DNA of 64,000 nt from Seminavis robusta (lineage: Eukaryota > Bacillariophyta > Bacillariophyceae > Naviculales > Naviculaceae): positions 62,001 through 126,000 of the forward strand of contig CAICTM010000084.1 in the NCBI GenBank assembly GCA_903772945.1, given 5' to 3'. Below the pieces are notes generated by a model, which saw only the letters and a program-made list of their open reading frames with translations, was not told where the DNA came from and ran no database searches. Position numbers and translations under genes: made by a program. Shown here piece by piece: positions 21,511 through 31,270 of this stretch. Within the stretch, counting starts at the first letter, position 1; the number at the start of each line of letters is the position of its first letter.

Positions 21511-22550
21511 GTGAGTCGACCAGCACCACTACCATACCTCGAATCGAATCGAAAGTTTCAAGAGTGCCGGGTTGACACACCCGTATACATGTTGTGTTCG
21601 ATGTTCATTTTGTGATGTAAGCAATATATGTCATTCCTGTAGATGACGTCGCGGTTGCCGGTCATATTTCCAGTGGAGCTCTCATCAAGATGAGAAATAT
21701 AATTCTATTTTAAGGCTACTCTGAGTACGACTTGTCCACCGTGCCGCTACCCTAAGCCGAAGAGAAGCTCTCATCCAGTATGATCGAGCTGCAGTCTAGT
21801 GTGCTTGTTACTGACCAGTGGTTGCTTACTGTCGTTCCTAACATGCAAACAGATACGCAAACGATCCGAGGATGTGTCGAGTATTGGCTTTGACGCGCTT
21901 ATTTGTTTGCGGTTTGGGATGAGGAGGCTTCCCACCATGTACTTCCTGCCAACGAGATAGTAGGGTCCGAACGACCTTTGTTCAAGACAATGGAAACTTT
22001 GAGGGAGCCGCCAGTCCGCAAGATCAAGCTTCGTTTCATCAAGAATAACAATCGATTGGACTTCGTTGAGAGAGCCAACCAAGGAGGAGATGGAGCTGGC
22101 AATGTTGTCGAAGAGGTTATGCGCAAAGGAGCGGCAGCAGCCGCAAGGGCACCAGCACGAGGCAACGCGGCGCGAACACTCCCATCACCTCCTCCACCTG
22201 CACATCCACCATGGAGATAAATGGGAAGTGACTATGGATTAGAGAGAGCTAAGATGACGATGGGGACAGAGATGGCACGAGACGCTTGGGACGAAGGATC
22301 ATGGGTGTTACTGCCAATCGCGGTGGTACGGTGGTACTAGCTAGTACTGTACCTTACACTGGTGGGAGCAGACTGAGTCACTCATGACTACCAGTCATTC
22401 TGTCCTGCTGGCTTATTACAGTCTTGGCTCCAAAGATCTATCTGAAGAATGTCTGAATGTCTCTTCCACGTCAAGGGGAATCGAATCTTTCCAGCCTTGG
22501 CTTCTGCCTTTTGTTGCTACTACAGTACAATCTTCGACGAGACCTTTACC
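21511..22550. other. 1 kb spacer, one weak open frame
   Basis: A plus-strand frame from ATG 21990 to 22220 (76 aa) is basic then Ala/Pro-rich, and the opposite strand is open over the same stretch. Nothing recognised, probably not a gene. The last ~100 bases are the leader of the gene at 22551. Confidence 0.4.
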
Positions 22551-23321
22551 ATGAAGTTAACATTGACCCCCTTTACTGTCGTTACCATCGCCCTTTGTGC
22601 TGTTCGAGCGCAAGGAGATTGCCCTGACGGCTGCAAGGCTACCCAACACTGCGATACCGACACAAACACATGCGTCCGCTTTGAAGAACTCTGTGGAGAA
22701 GCTGGCTGTGCCGCCAACGAGTTTTGTGGCTCCGACAAGACGTGCAAGGCTTTTTCCTGTGCCAATTGGTATCGGTTCAGCCCTTGGCGTCTTGCGGAAC
22801 AAGGAGCTACCCCCATGGAATGTGAAGTGGTCACCGACCCCAACATATGGCAAGTCATTTATTCGTGCGAGACGTCCCCCACTCAAGGCCCCAAGTTGTA
22901 TTCCAATCAAAAGTGCACATCGATGGTGGGCGAAGATTCCTTTCATTGTTTCAATTTGACCCAGGACTTTGATTTTACGGACTATGAAGCGCAAGTGACC
23001 GCCGCACAAGGAAACAACGAGGCGTGCCTCGGCGTGGATCAGAATCCCACGGATCGCGTCATGTTGTATCAAGTCACGTACGATCATCCCGATCAGAAAG
23101 CGCCCGAGAGGGTCGACTTGGATGGAGAAGCCGGTAGTGCCACTCTGCAAACGGAGTTGGCCCTGCAGAGTATCTTTGTGGAATATGTAAAGAAGGACTC
23201 GCCCATTGTCGAGGACAATACTCAAGATAACATCCCGGATAGTGGAGGAATGAGCAGTGCGCGTGTTGATCTATTGATGTTAATGACTGGGGCTGGGGTC
23301 ATAGTGTTTGGGTGCATGTAA
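22551..23321 (+). CDS. secreted or surface cysteine-rich protein with C-terminal hydrophobic tail
   Basis: 256 aa from the ATG at 22551. An in-frame ATG 34 codons upstream lacks signal-peptide character at the very N-terminus. A signal peptide (about residues 1-20, ending VRA|Q) is followed by a cysteine-rich module (residues ~22-70, CPDGC, then CDTDTNTC, then CGEAGC, then FCGSDKTC), loosely resembling EGF-like or trypsin-inhibitor-like spacing. The middle ~150 residues hold further cysteines and an acidic linker. The last ~20 residues are hydrophobic, following a small-residue SS site, so a GPI anchor or a single membrane helix is likely. Domain identity and function unknown. Extracellular location is inferred from the signal. 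Confidence 0.75.
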   Translation: MKLTLTPFTVVTIALCAVRAQGDCPDGCKATQHCDTDTNTCVRFEELCGEAGCAANEFCGSDKTCKAFSCANWYRFSPWRLAEQGATPMECEVVTDPNIWQVIYSCETSPTQGPKLYSNQKCTSMVGEDSFHCFNLTQDFDFTDYEAQVTAAQGNNEACLGVDQNPTDRVMLYQVTYDHPDQKAPERVDLDGEAGSATLQTELALQSIFVEYVKKDSPIVEDNTQDNIPDSGGMSSARVDLLMLMTGAGVIVFGCM

Positions 23322-24048
23322 GCAAGCTATTGAGCATTGGACGAGAGATGCCTTCGCAGAAAGACAATTAACATAACATAATAGTGATCGCTCATTTTCT
23401 TGGGTCCCTGCTGGTATGAGTTTTTTTAGTTGATGGCAAGCTAGCAGAGAGAAGCTTAGCCTACGTTGAGCGAACGTGTAATAACAAGAGAAATAACGAA
23501 AACCACAATGACAATACCGCCCTTTTAAAATGCAAGGATTCAATACCGAAAGCACATCTGGCAACGCCGCGTCGACTCGACGATGCGGGTTGTTTTCGAA
23601 GGGTCAATAGCAAAACCAGTACCGGTAGACAGGTCTGCATGCATACGGTTCGGGCAGATACACTAAATCTACCTACTCTGAACCCCCGTTATATTTGATA
23701 CGCTGTGTAGAGTCGACTCGGTTCATGTAGTGGCAAAACATAGCAACTCCTACGGTACCTACGCTGTGCCTGATACAGTCCGAAAGGTCCACCTTGCGGA
23801 TCTGCTACTGGTACCGGTACCTATTGGAGAAATCCGTAGAGCTGTTTGATTCGACTAACAGTCGTGTGGAAGCTGCATGACCCCCTCGCAGGCACCAGTT
23901 CGAGCCCCCAAGCAACACTCGGAATGTCTCCCTTCTTGAGAAAGATTGCAAGACAAAAAATTGAAGCCACAACGCAGCACTACTACTGTGGCTAACTAAC
24001 CAACTAGCTAGCAACCTTTCTCCAACAAGGGAAGGACAAGAAATATAA
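23322..24048. other. spacer, no gene seen
   Basis: AT-rich beginning, then several GGTACC/ACCGGT and GCTAGC palindromes near 23810 and 24000. Promoter of the gene at 24049 presumably lies here. No specific motif claimed. Confidence 0.4.
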
Positions 24049-26622
24049 ATGACAGAAGCAATGGCTCTTTCATCGGAAGAGATATCGTCGGAAAGCGAGG
24101 GTTTGCGCAACCGCAAATTGACCGCCTCCAAAAAGACCAAATCCAAACGGTGGAAATGGAACTACCGAATTCCTCCCGAGCTGACAGAAGCCCACGAAAC
24201 TACCTTTTTGAACATGCAATTGCGAAAGACCAATCGAGCCTTGACGGGTACCAAGCATCGCAACACCAACTATGAATTCATGATCTTGGCCGTTTTCTTG
24301 GTCATTATCTACTCGGTGGGAACCTCGTCTCAAATCGAGGAAAAGGATAACCCCTTTTTTGTCACGCTGACATTGAATCAAGTCATTGTGATTGGAATTT
24401 GGTTGTTCTTGGCTACCGCCGTCACCTCCATGTTCAAGGAATCTAGATTTATCCGGCTGCTCTATTGGATGCTGGTGTATCTACCTCTTCTGGCATTTGT
24501 GCTGGTTCTATTCTTTGACGATGAACGGGTCCAGAGTGGAAATCTCAATGTCTGGAACTATGGGCAAGTGGTTGGGGTAGCTCTCATTGTGGCTGAAGTC
24601 CTGGCTCTGATCATATTTGTTACAATCTACTATGCCTACCCCAAATGGATCAATTCGGAACGGTTCCGGAAACCACGAAAGGCTGCCAAGTTTTGGAGGA
24701 TCAAGTTGCTGGGTGATTGGACCATGACTTACCGGGAAGTTTTCTTTGGCAAGTCCACATGCAAATACCACGGAGAAACCAACGAAAATGGACTTCCTCA
24801 TGGATTGGGACAATGGTTTGATGATTCCTACGATGGAGAAGTCTTGACGGGCAATTGGAGGGATGGGGTACCCATTGCTCCCTTTGTTTCTCGTCACTAC
24901 GGCAGAGGAGATGTTTTTTCTGCCGTAAGGCTTGCCTTTGTCATGGCATCCGATGATGACTTTTCCACTTCCAAATTTTGGCCCACCAACGAAAAACCAC
25001 CACGATGTGGAATTGCTCAAGTCGAGTGCTCGGTGAGCGGATCGTTTTACAATGAACTACCGTGTTCCAGTGTCTTGATGGATTTGGGATTCTATGATGA
25101 AGCGTCGTCGGTACAGGAATTGGTCAAGAATCTGGTGCACATGGGGGAGGGTGCCGATGTCAATGTGTTGCAAATCCATGCCGGGGATCCTCGTGGAGTG
25201 CAAATCAATGGACACGTTCATGTTACATCCGGTGAAACCTTTCATCGGGTCGATGATATCGTGATAAAGCTCCGACCCGAAAAGCGCATGTCTGTCATTA
25301 CGCAGTTGTCACGCCCTGGTGGTATGCGTTACATGCCAATGTCGTATCGATTTCACACGGAGAAGCTCGTCGCACGTGACGAGGAAGAACCATCAGAGCA
25401 TGCGTCTGCCGAAGGTCCACAACTGGCAACACTGGCATCACTGCCGTCTCTGGATGAATCGGAAGAATTCGACGACGAGGTAGAAGTGAATCTTGGACTC
25501 GAGGCAGGGTCTTTGCCAAAATTGCAACAACCCAATCTGGTTCTGAAGGTGGAAGGATGGAAACCGGCAGAACACAGAGATGCACTTGTTTACGTTGGCG
25601 GATTCAACTGTCCCCTGAAGGAGGCGCTCCAAAATTTGGGACAGTTCATTGCAATGACCAAACTAGACGCTCATGTCTCTCCAATCCTCTTTGCATGGCC
25701 CGTTGGCACTGTGCTGTCCTATCATCCAGCCTCCCGAGGATCTCACAGAGAACAGAACCGCCTGAACTTTCTAAAGCTCATGAAAGGGTTGAAAAACGCT
25801 GGCATTCGCAATATACATTTCATGTCGCATTCCATGGGTGTTCAGACGCTTTTGGGTTCGTTCTGTGACGAAGCAGACGGTTCTCGAAGCGATGTATCAA
25901 GATGCTTTCGGTTGGCCCCTGACTGCAACGAGGAGAATCTAATGGGCAATCAGAGTAATGACAATCTGCTCATCTGCAAGACAATCACCATGCTCAACCC
26001 CGACTTTCCTTTGAGCCCCTTTGTTCATCATGCCTTCCGTTCTGTGCGCCGAATATGTCAAACCATCACAATGGTGGGTGATCGAGGCGACGGAGCCCTT
26101 TTTTGGAGCGAATTCGTCAACGGCATTGGTGTCAGATATGGGTACGAGCAACCAGACGCTCTTCTCCCAAACACATACAACAAGGAACACCTGGCGTACT
26201 GCCGTACCATTGGAAAATCAGTGGATGACTTGTACTTCCCTGAAGAAAGTGAGGAGGAGGAGGAGGAGGAATCGAAACCAATTTCATCCAAAACTGCTCC
26301 TACTGCCAAACTCTACAGCACCCGTTCCAACACCGCCGACAAACCCTACTTGCTCTTTTCGGAGAGAGCACCGCTCACACTGGTTCGCGAGGAGACCGAA
26401 TTGGATAAGGCATGGTTGGATATGGATGTGATTGATACGACTGGGCTAGACACCAACATTGCTGATATCCGGCACAATGGATTTCTGTTCAATCCAATCT
26501 TGTTGAATGACTTGGAAGAACTCATAAAAACAGGCAATCGGGCGATGAAGCGATCATCCTTGTTGTACCGTGATGGCAACCTCTTCAGCTATTGCCATGC
26601 TCCATCGTTTGTTTCTGCCTAA
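24049..26622 (+). CDS. membrane protein with MORN motifs and DUF900-type alpha/beta-hydrolase domain (copy 1)
   Basis: 857 aa, single exon. After a basic N-terminus come four hydrophobic segments (about residues 76-96, 108-128, 132-158, 166-196), then MORN-like sequence (GETNENGLPHGLGQW, a GxxHGxG motif, about 240-275), a linker, and a hydrolase domain from about 505. The hydrolase part has the DUF900 pattern: a strand ending in VGGF, then LFAWPVG, then the nucleophile elbow HSMG (Ser595), then an NPDFP segment and a GDRGD segment as likely acid regions. A poly-Glu run precedes the C-terminal ~130 residues, which are conserved with copy 2. DUF900 enzymes are serine hydrolases of unknown substrate. 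The membrane identity is unknown. Convergent with the methyltransferase at 26794. Paralogue: 54400-57620. Confidence 0.88.
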   Translation: MTEAMALSSEEISSESEGLRNRKLTASKKTKSKRWKWNYRIPPELTEAHETTFLNMQLRKTNRALTGTKHRNTNYEFMILAVFLVIIYSVGTSSQIEEKDNPFFVTLTLNQVIVIGIWLFLATAVTSMFKESRFIRLLYWMLVYLPLLAFVLVLFFDDERVQSGNLNVWNYGQVVGVALIVAEVLALIIFVTIYYAYPKWINSERFRKPRKAAKFWRIKLLGDWTMTYREVFFGKSTCKYHGETNENGLPHGLGQWFDDSYDGEVLTGNWRDGVPIAPFVSRHYGRGDVFSAVRLAFVMASDDDFSTSKFWPTNEKPPRCGIAQVECSVSGSFYNELPCSSVLMDLGFYDEASSVQELVKNLVHMGEGADVNVLQIHAGDPRGVQINGHVHVTSGETFHRVDDIVIKLRPEKRMSVITQLSRPGGMRYMPMSYRFHTEKLVARDEEEPSEHASAEGPQLATLASLPSLDESEEFDDEVEVNLGLEAGSLPKLQQPNLVLKVEGWKPAEHRDALVYVGGFNCPLKEALQNLGQFIAMTKLDAHVSPILFAWPVGTVLSYHPASRGSHREQNRLNFLKLMKGLKNAGIRNIHFMSHSMGVQTLLGSFCDEADGSRSDVSRCFRLAPDCNEENLMGNQSNDNLLICKTITMLNPDFPLSPFVHHAFRSVRRICQTITMVGDRGDGALFWSEFVNGIGVRYGYEQPDALLPNTYNKEHLAYCRTIGKSVDDLYFPEESEEEEEEESKPISSKTAPTAKLYSTRSNTADKPYLLFSERAPLTLVREETELDKAWLDMDVIDTTGLDTNIADIRHNGFLFNPILLNDLEELIKTGNRAMKRSSLLYRDGNLFSYCHAPSFVSA

Positions 26623-26793
26623 CATTCCACTAGATTTGCTCTTCTTGCAACCTTCCGAACGCTTGGCTGCATCATATAGTGGCTGTTTGTTTTTTCTTCT
26701 CTCGCGGTTTCAACAGCTTGACGTTGTATGTAGTATGACAGCTAGTTTGATGAGACATTATTACGAGTTCTGTTCCGCAAAGTCTGTTTAGGA

Positions 26794-27705
26794 TCAACAA
26801 AGTGGCTTGCGAATCCACCAGGAGTTCCACATTGTTTCTCTGTATGTCACTCCCACTGGCAGTTTATGTTTGTTTGCAAACTCCATGACGGCACCTTTGA
26901 CTGCTTCAGGATGAATGGATCCGTCCATACAAATGGACCAGTCCTGTGGTGCCACTTCATAATTTTCCATGAAATCGTGTCCAGCCAATATCCCTCCTGG
27001 TTTGATCAACGGCCAGTACAGTTCGATATCTTCTTTACAACCACAGTAATCATGCCTGGCATCGACATAGACAAAATCCACCTGTTGTCCCTCCTCAGCA
27101 ATGATCTTGGCAGCTTCATTGGAGTACATTCGGTAGTATTGTGTAATCTTCTCGAATGGCTGGAGTCGTTCCTTGGTTTGCTGGAAAAATGACTCGTGCA
27201 CCGAGTTTTCCACATTGGCGGCATCCTTGTAATTGACCTGTTGTTGCCACAGATCAATGAGTTTGTATGTTTGACATGCCGGCCAGGATTTGAGATTGTA
27301 TTCGGCAAACAATCCTAGTTGGACCCCAATTTCAATCCCCGAGGTAAAATTCCACTGCTGCAAATGTCTGACCATGTCACCACGGGTCCGAATCGGCGGG
27401 AGGGGAGCCAGGCAGGATGATGATGATTGTTGTTGGTGTTGTACTACTATTCGTGGTGGTGCAAACGTTTCGGCCAGAGCATTGCCCAGATTCTGCAGTG
27501 CCGTGGAGTCTTCGGCGCATTTGAGTTCGTGAAAAAAGAGACGCAAAGTGGCCGTCACACCCAGTCCCATGAGAATCAAGGAAGGAAGGTTCTGCCGTTT
27601 TCTGGCTGACTCGGACAACAAGTGCCTGTTGCTGTTTGAAGGAGGAGCAGAGTGCTCCTTGGAAACTTCTGCTGCTGCGTGTCGTCGATGCTTCTGGGTC
27701 ACCAT
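26794..27705 (-). CDS. membrane-anchored SAM-dependent methyltransferase (Methyltransf_24-like), copy 1
   Basis: 303 aa, single exon. One hydrophobic helix (about residues 40-57) behind a basic N-terminus predicts a type II membrane protein, then a short Ser/Gln-rich linker. The catalytic domain shows the class I methyltransferase plan: GIEIGVQLGLF as the SAM-binding loop (about 122), LIDLW as the second strand, VDFVYVDARHDY as the acidic strand 4 region (about 205), and PGGILAGHDF (about 235). The closing WSICMD and WWIRKP segments are shared with copy 2 at 50575. Such domains occur in small-molecule and sugar O-methyltransferases. The substrate is not deducible. The topology suggests Golgi or ER lumen. 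Starts 441 bp from the divergent TPR gene. Confidence 0.82.
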   Translation of the reverse strand: MVTQKHRRHAAAEVSKEHSAPPSNSNRHLLSESARKRQNLPSLILMGLGVTATLRLFFHELKCAEDSTALQNLGNALAETFAPPRIVVQHQQQSSSSCLAPLPPIRTRGDMVRHLQQWNFTSGIEIGVQLGLFAEYNLKSWPACQTYKLIDLWQQQVNYKDAANVENSVHESFFQQTKERLQPFEKITQYYRMYSNEAAKIIAEEGQQVDFVYVDARHDYCGCKEDIELYWPLIKPGGILAGHDFMENYEVAPQDWSICMDGSIHPEAVKGAVMEFANKHKLPVGVTYRETMWNSWWIRKPLC

Positions 27706-28146
27706 GGTTGATCCAGATTGGGACTATTTATATATTACCTAAGCTATACTGTAGTCAGAGCTTGTCTTGAGATATCTTTCCGTGGGCCCGTCGAAGACAT
27801 CGAGACGATCGAGAAACAGCGAAAGAAGTGAGAACAGTTTGAAATCCAGCTGAGCTGTATTACACACCATGTGTGTTTTAGAAGAGTTTCTCGTTCCCCA
27901 CGAGGAACAAGCATCGCTCAAAAGCAACCTCGAATTCTTTCTCAACGGCATCTTTTCCAAAGGTGTTCCAGTGTGTTTCCTTGGCTTGCGAGAGGTCGTA
28001 TCAACATCAATAGCTCTAGCTAGCTAGAAGCGTAACATAGCATACCGGTAGAGGAGAGGGGCTCGTCTATGGTGTTCACATACATACCGGTGCAATCGAG
28101 AAATTGTTGTACATTAGCAAGGTTATTCTAAGAAGACACAAGTACC
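27706..28146. promoter_or_regulatory. divergent intergenic region between methyltransferase and TPR gene
   Basis: 441 bp between head-to-head starts. Contains a GCTAGCTAGC palindrome near 28016. A shared promoter is inferred from layout only. Confidence 0.35.
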
Positions 28147-31020
28147 ATGGCATCCTCAGCGGACAATGGGTCGCCAGACACGACGACCACTTCCGAGTCT
28201 TTGGTACTAGTAGATCAAGCCCACGAGTTGCTACAAGAGAACAACAACAAGACACTGAAGCAGCATGACCTGGACAAAGTTTTGTCACTGTATCAAAAAG
28301 CCCTGACCATGAAAAGCTCCACTTTGGGCCCCAATCACTCTTCCGTGGCAGAACTCCACTGTTTCATGGCCAGGGCATTGATACCGCAGAGGCACTACAC
28401 GGCCGCCATGGAACATTTTGTTCTGGCCAAGGAGATTTATACTTCCGACCACCAAGATAATACTTCTCTAGATGCTGCCATTCCAAAACTCCAACGGGAA
28501 ATGGACGAAACATTGGATCTCATGGTACAAGCTGCCAATTCGGCCATGATGCATGGGATGGAACTGCAACAGGCCACCACACACAATCATGCCAATACCG
28601 ATGCTGCTTTGTGGCAATTCGAATATGCCCATTCTCTATTAACTAGTGTGGTATGCAATCATCATCCACCAAAAACTACTACTACGACAACAACCAACAA
28701 TACCAAGGAGGAACAAACAGAAATGCAATTCATCAATTCGTTGGCGTTGGTCGATGTCTGTCGAGTAGTGGCATCGGTCCATGTCAGTCTCAGCCAATAT
28801 GGTCAAGCTTTGCCCTATCTACAACAAGCACATCAAGTACTGACGTCCTTGTTGGGAAAAGACGATCCGAGAACCCACGCCATGGCACAGGACATGGCCA
28901 CGGCTCGAGCATTAACGTTCAAACAGCAGGGTGCGCGGGAACAAAAAATGGACGATAATTCCAGTTCCAAACAAGACGACCACTCTACTAGTAATGTTCC
29001 TCTGCATTGGTTTGAACAAGACGACTTTGAGTTGGAAAATAATGATACTGATACCACCACCACGACAACAGTAGAAGACAAAAGTGCAACCAACGATGAT
29101 GCGTCAACAACAACAACTTGCATGGGTGTCAGTGTGTCCTGGATCAAACGAGGATTCTGGAAGGAGCTCCAAGCGCTCCACCAATTGACAACCAGGGATA
29201 CCATGGCTCGTGTCCGTCAGGTGGTGGCGGAAAATGAATCTTTGGCCAAACACGACAAGGGACCCGCATCCGTCATGGTGGTCTATGCCGACGAATCCAC
29301 CATTGCCGATGTCATCAATACGCTCGATGATTACTGCCGCACGCATGGTCTCAAGGATAGTCAAGTCCATGTCTGGATGCAATGTTTTAATAATACGTCC
29401 CAGCAACAACAACTATCAAAACAAGAACGAGCCAAGAGGATTCAAGCCATTGGCCATGTCCTGGCCATTTTGACACCCTGGACGCATCCGTTGATTTGGA
29501 CACAGCCGTCGTGTCTCTCCGATATCCATGTGGCGCAGGAAACGACGGGTTGCAAATTGACATTGGTCTTGCCGCCGGCTCAAACGGCAGCGGTATCCGA
29601 TGCGTTGGTGGGGGTAGATCCATCCGCATCGATTGAGTTGCTCTATCAGGCATTGGAAAATCTGGCAGTGGTGGTAGACAATACTACCGAGGATGGCGAT
29701 GATTCTTCCATCACGACGAAAACAACTCGACAACATCGAATCCGTCAGCGATTACAGGCCATCTTTCGTCCTTGGATTCGAGGCGTCATCAAGGCACAGG
29801 TGCTGGAGCACTGTGATCCAGACAATCGTAACCTCAATGGTAGCATCAGCAGTTTGAATGGCACAAATAATGATGAAAACAATCCACAAGCAGCAGCGTC
29901 AAAGCGGCCAAGCTTTGCTTTGCCCAGTGGGCAAGAGGTGGCGCTCGAGGTTTTTCAGCTCCAATTGTGCAACAAAATGGGATTGATTTTTTGGCATTTT
30001 GGAGAATACAAGACAGCATTGGAGCTACTGGAGGATGCCCTGGGCATGACGGAACTCATGTATGGAGAGGAGCACGAATCCACGGCCACCGTCTACCAGA
30101 ACATTGCCAACGTATGCTTTGACATGGGCCGCTACGAGGTGGCGCGAGAAACCTACCACAAACTATTGGGCTTGATGGAACGATCCAAATCGTCGTCGCA
30201 TCGCACGGCAGGAATATGTACCAAGCTGGGGAATCTGTACCAGATTATGGACATGCTGGACAAGGCCATGGAATATCATCAACGAGCCTTGACAATACAC
30301 ATCAAGAATCACCACGGAAGCTCCAACAATTTGCCATCCGCCAACTCGTACAAAGACATGGGAAATGTCTTTTACAGCAAGGGAGACAATGACGCTGCAT
30401 TGATGGAGTTTCGAAAAGCATTGGCGATTCAACAATCGGTCCTGGGAGGCGAGGAAAGGCACCCAGCGTTGGCACTCACCCACACACACATTGGCATGGT
30501 GCTCACCACCAAGGGCGATTTGCAGGGAGCCCTGCAAGAGTACCAAACGGCGGCCATGATTCAGGAAGAAACTCTGGGTGCCGATGATTTACAAACTGGG
30601 GTCACCTACGAGCACATTACATCCATCCTACTACGGATCGAAGACGACCTCGAGGCGGCACTGGAGATGTGCTGCAAAGCCAAGGCCGTCTACGAGAATG
30701 CACTGGGCCACTACCACCCAACAACGGCATCTACTTGGCATACGCTAGGGGCAATCCAGAACGACTGTGACATGGTAGAAGAATCTCTTCAAAGCTACCA
30801 ACATGCATTGGAAATTCGGGAACTGGTCCTCGGCGAAGATCATCCCCAGACTGCGGAAACCCTGCAAAGCATTGGAACGCTCTTGTTTGAGATTGGTGAT
30901 CTTGATGAGGCTTTGGTCAAACTCCAAAAGGCCTTTGAGATCTTGGAGCCAATCCTTGGCATAGAACACCCAACGATCAAGGGACTTGCGGACACAATCA
31001 ACGAAGTGCTGGAGGCGTAG
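28147..31020 (+). CDS. TPR protein with kinesin-light-chain-type repeats and an upstream effector-like domain
   Basis: 957 aa, single exon. Residues ~15-260 contain degenerate TPR-like helices (YQKALTMKSSTLGPNHSS is typical). A disordered acidic/Thr-rich stretch covers about 260-325. Residues ~325-555 form a distinct alpha/beta-looking domain (VMVVYADESTIADVI, then VHVWMQCF, then IGHVLAILTPW). From ~600 to the end there are at least seven tandem 42-residue TPRs of the kinesin-light-chain type (AL..YQ.AL.I.E..LG..HP.TA). The repeats form protein-binding superhelices. The middle domain looks like the module found ahead of similar repeats in other algal proteins, and I suspect a signalling role (inference). 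Poly-Thr and poly-Gln runs are common. No targeting signal. Confidence 0.85.
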   Translation: MASSADNGSPDTTTTSESLVLVDQAHELLQENNNKTLKQHDLDKVLSLYQKALTMKSSTLGPNHSSVAELHCFMARALIPQRHYTAAMEHFVLAKEIYTSDHQDNTSLDAAIPKLQREMDETLDLMVQAANSAMMHGMELQQATTHNHANTDAALWQFEYAHSLLTSVVCNHHPPKTTTTTTTNNTKEEQTEMQFINSLALVDVCRVVASVHVSLSQYGQALPYLQQAHQVLTSLLGKDDPRTHAMAQDMATARALTFKQQGAREQKMDDNSSSKQDDHSTSNVPLHWFEQDDFELENNDTDTTTTTTVEDKSATNDDASTTTTCMGVSVSWIKRGFWKELQALHQLTTRDTMARVRQVVAENESLAKHDKGPASVMVVYADESTIADVINTLDDYCRTHGLKDSQVHVWMQCFNNTSQQQQLSKQERAKRIQAIGHVLAILTPWTHPLIWTQPSCLSDIHVAQETTGCKLTLVLPPAQTAAVSDALVGVDPSASIELLYQALENLAVVVDNTTEDGDDSSITTKTTRQHRIRQRLQAIFRPWIRGVIKAQVLEHCDPDNRNLNGSISSLNGTNNDENNPQAAASKRPSFALPSGQEVALEVFQLQLCNKMGLIFWHFGEYKTALELLEDALGMTELMYGEEHESTATVYQNIANVCFDMGRYEVARETYHKLLGLMERSKSSSHRTAGICTKLGNLYQIMDMLDKAMEYHQRALTIHIKNHHGSSNNLPSANSYKDMGNVFYSKGDNDAALMEFRKALAIQQSVLGGEERHPALALTHTHIGMVLTTKGDLQGALQEYQTAAMIQEETLGADDLQTGVTYEHITSILLRIEDDLEAALEMCCKAKAVYENALGHYHPTTASTWHTLGAIQNDCDMVEESLQSYQHALEIRELVLGEDHPQTAETLQSIGTLLFEIGDLDEALVKLQKAFEILEPILGIEHPTIKGLADTINEVLEA

Positions 31021-31270
31021 TCAGGAAACTGAGCTTGTCCTTGCCTGTTTGTTGTGTTGTACTTTATGTTCAAATTTTCAAATATCTGCTGAACTAGCTG
31101 TAGATTAATAACTTCCGGCTGTCTTTTTGTTTTGTTTTGTAACATGGCATTCACATACAACTTGGCAGATAGACAAGAGCATATTGTAGTCCTTGGCCCT
31201 GGCAGCAATCGTTCACTGCAGGCTTGGGCTGCTGCCATTGTTGGCACAGTTGGGGTGATCCAAACCAATG

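Noticed and set aside
21990-22220. 76-codon frame, basic then Ala/Pro-rich
   Set aside because: Both strands are open over the stretch because of composition, and no family resemblance.
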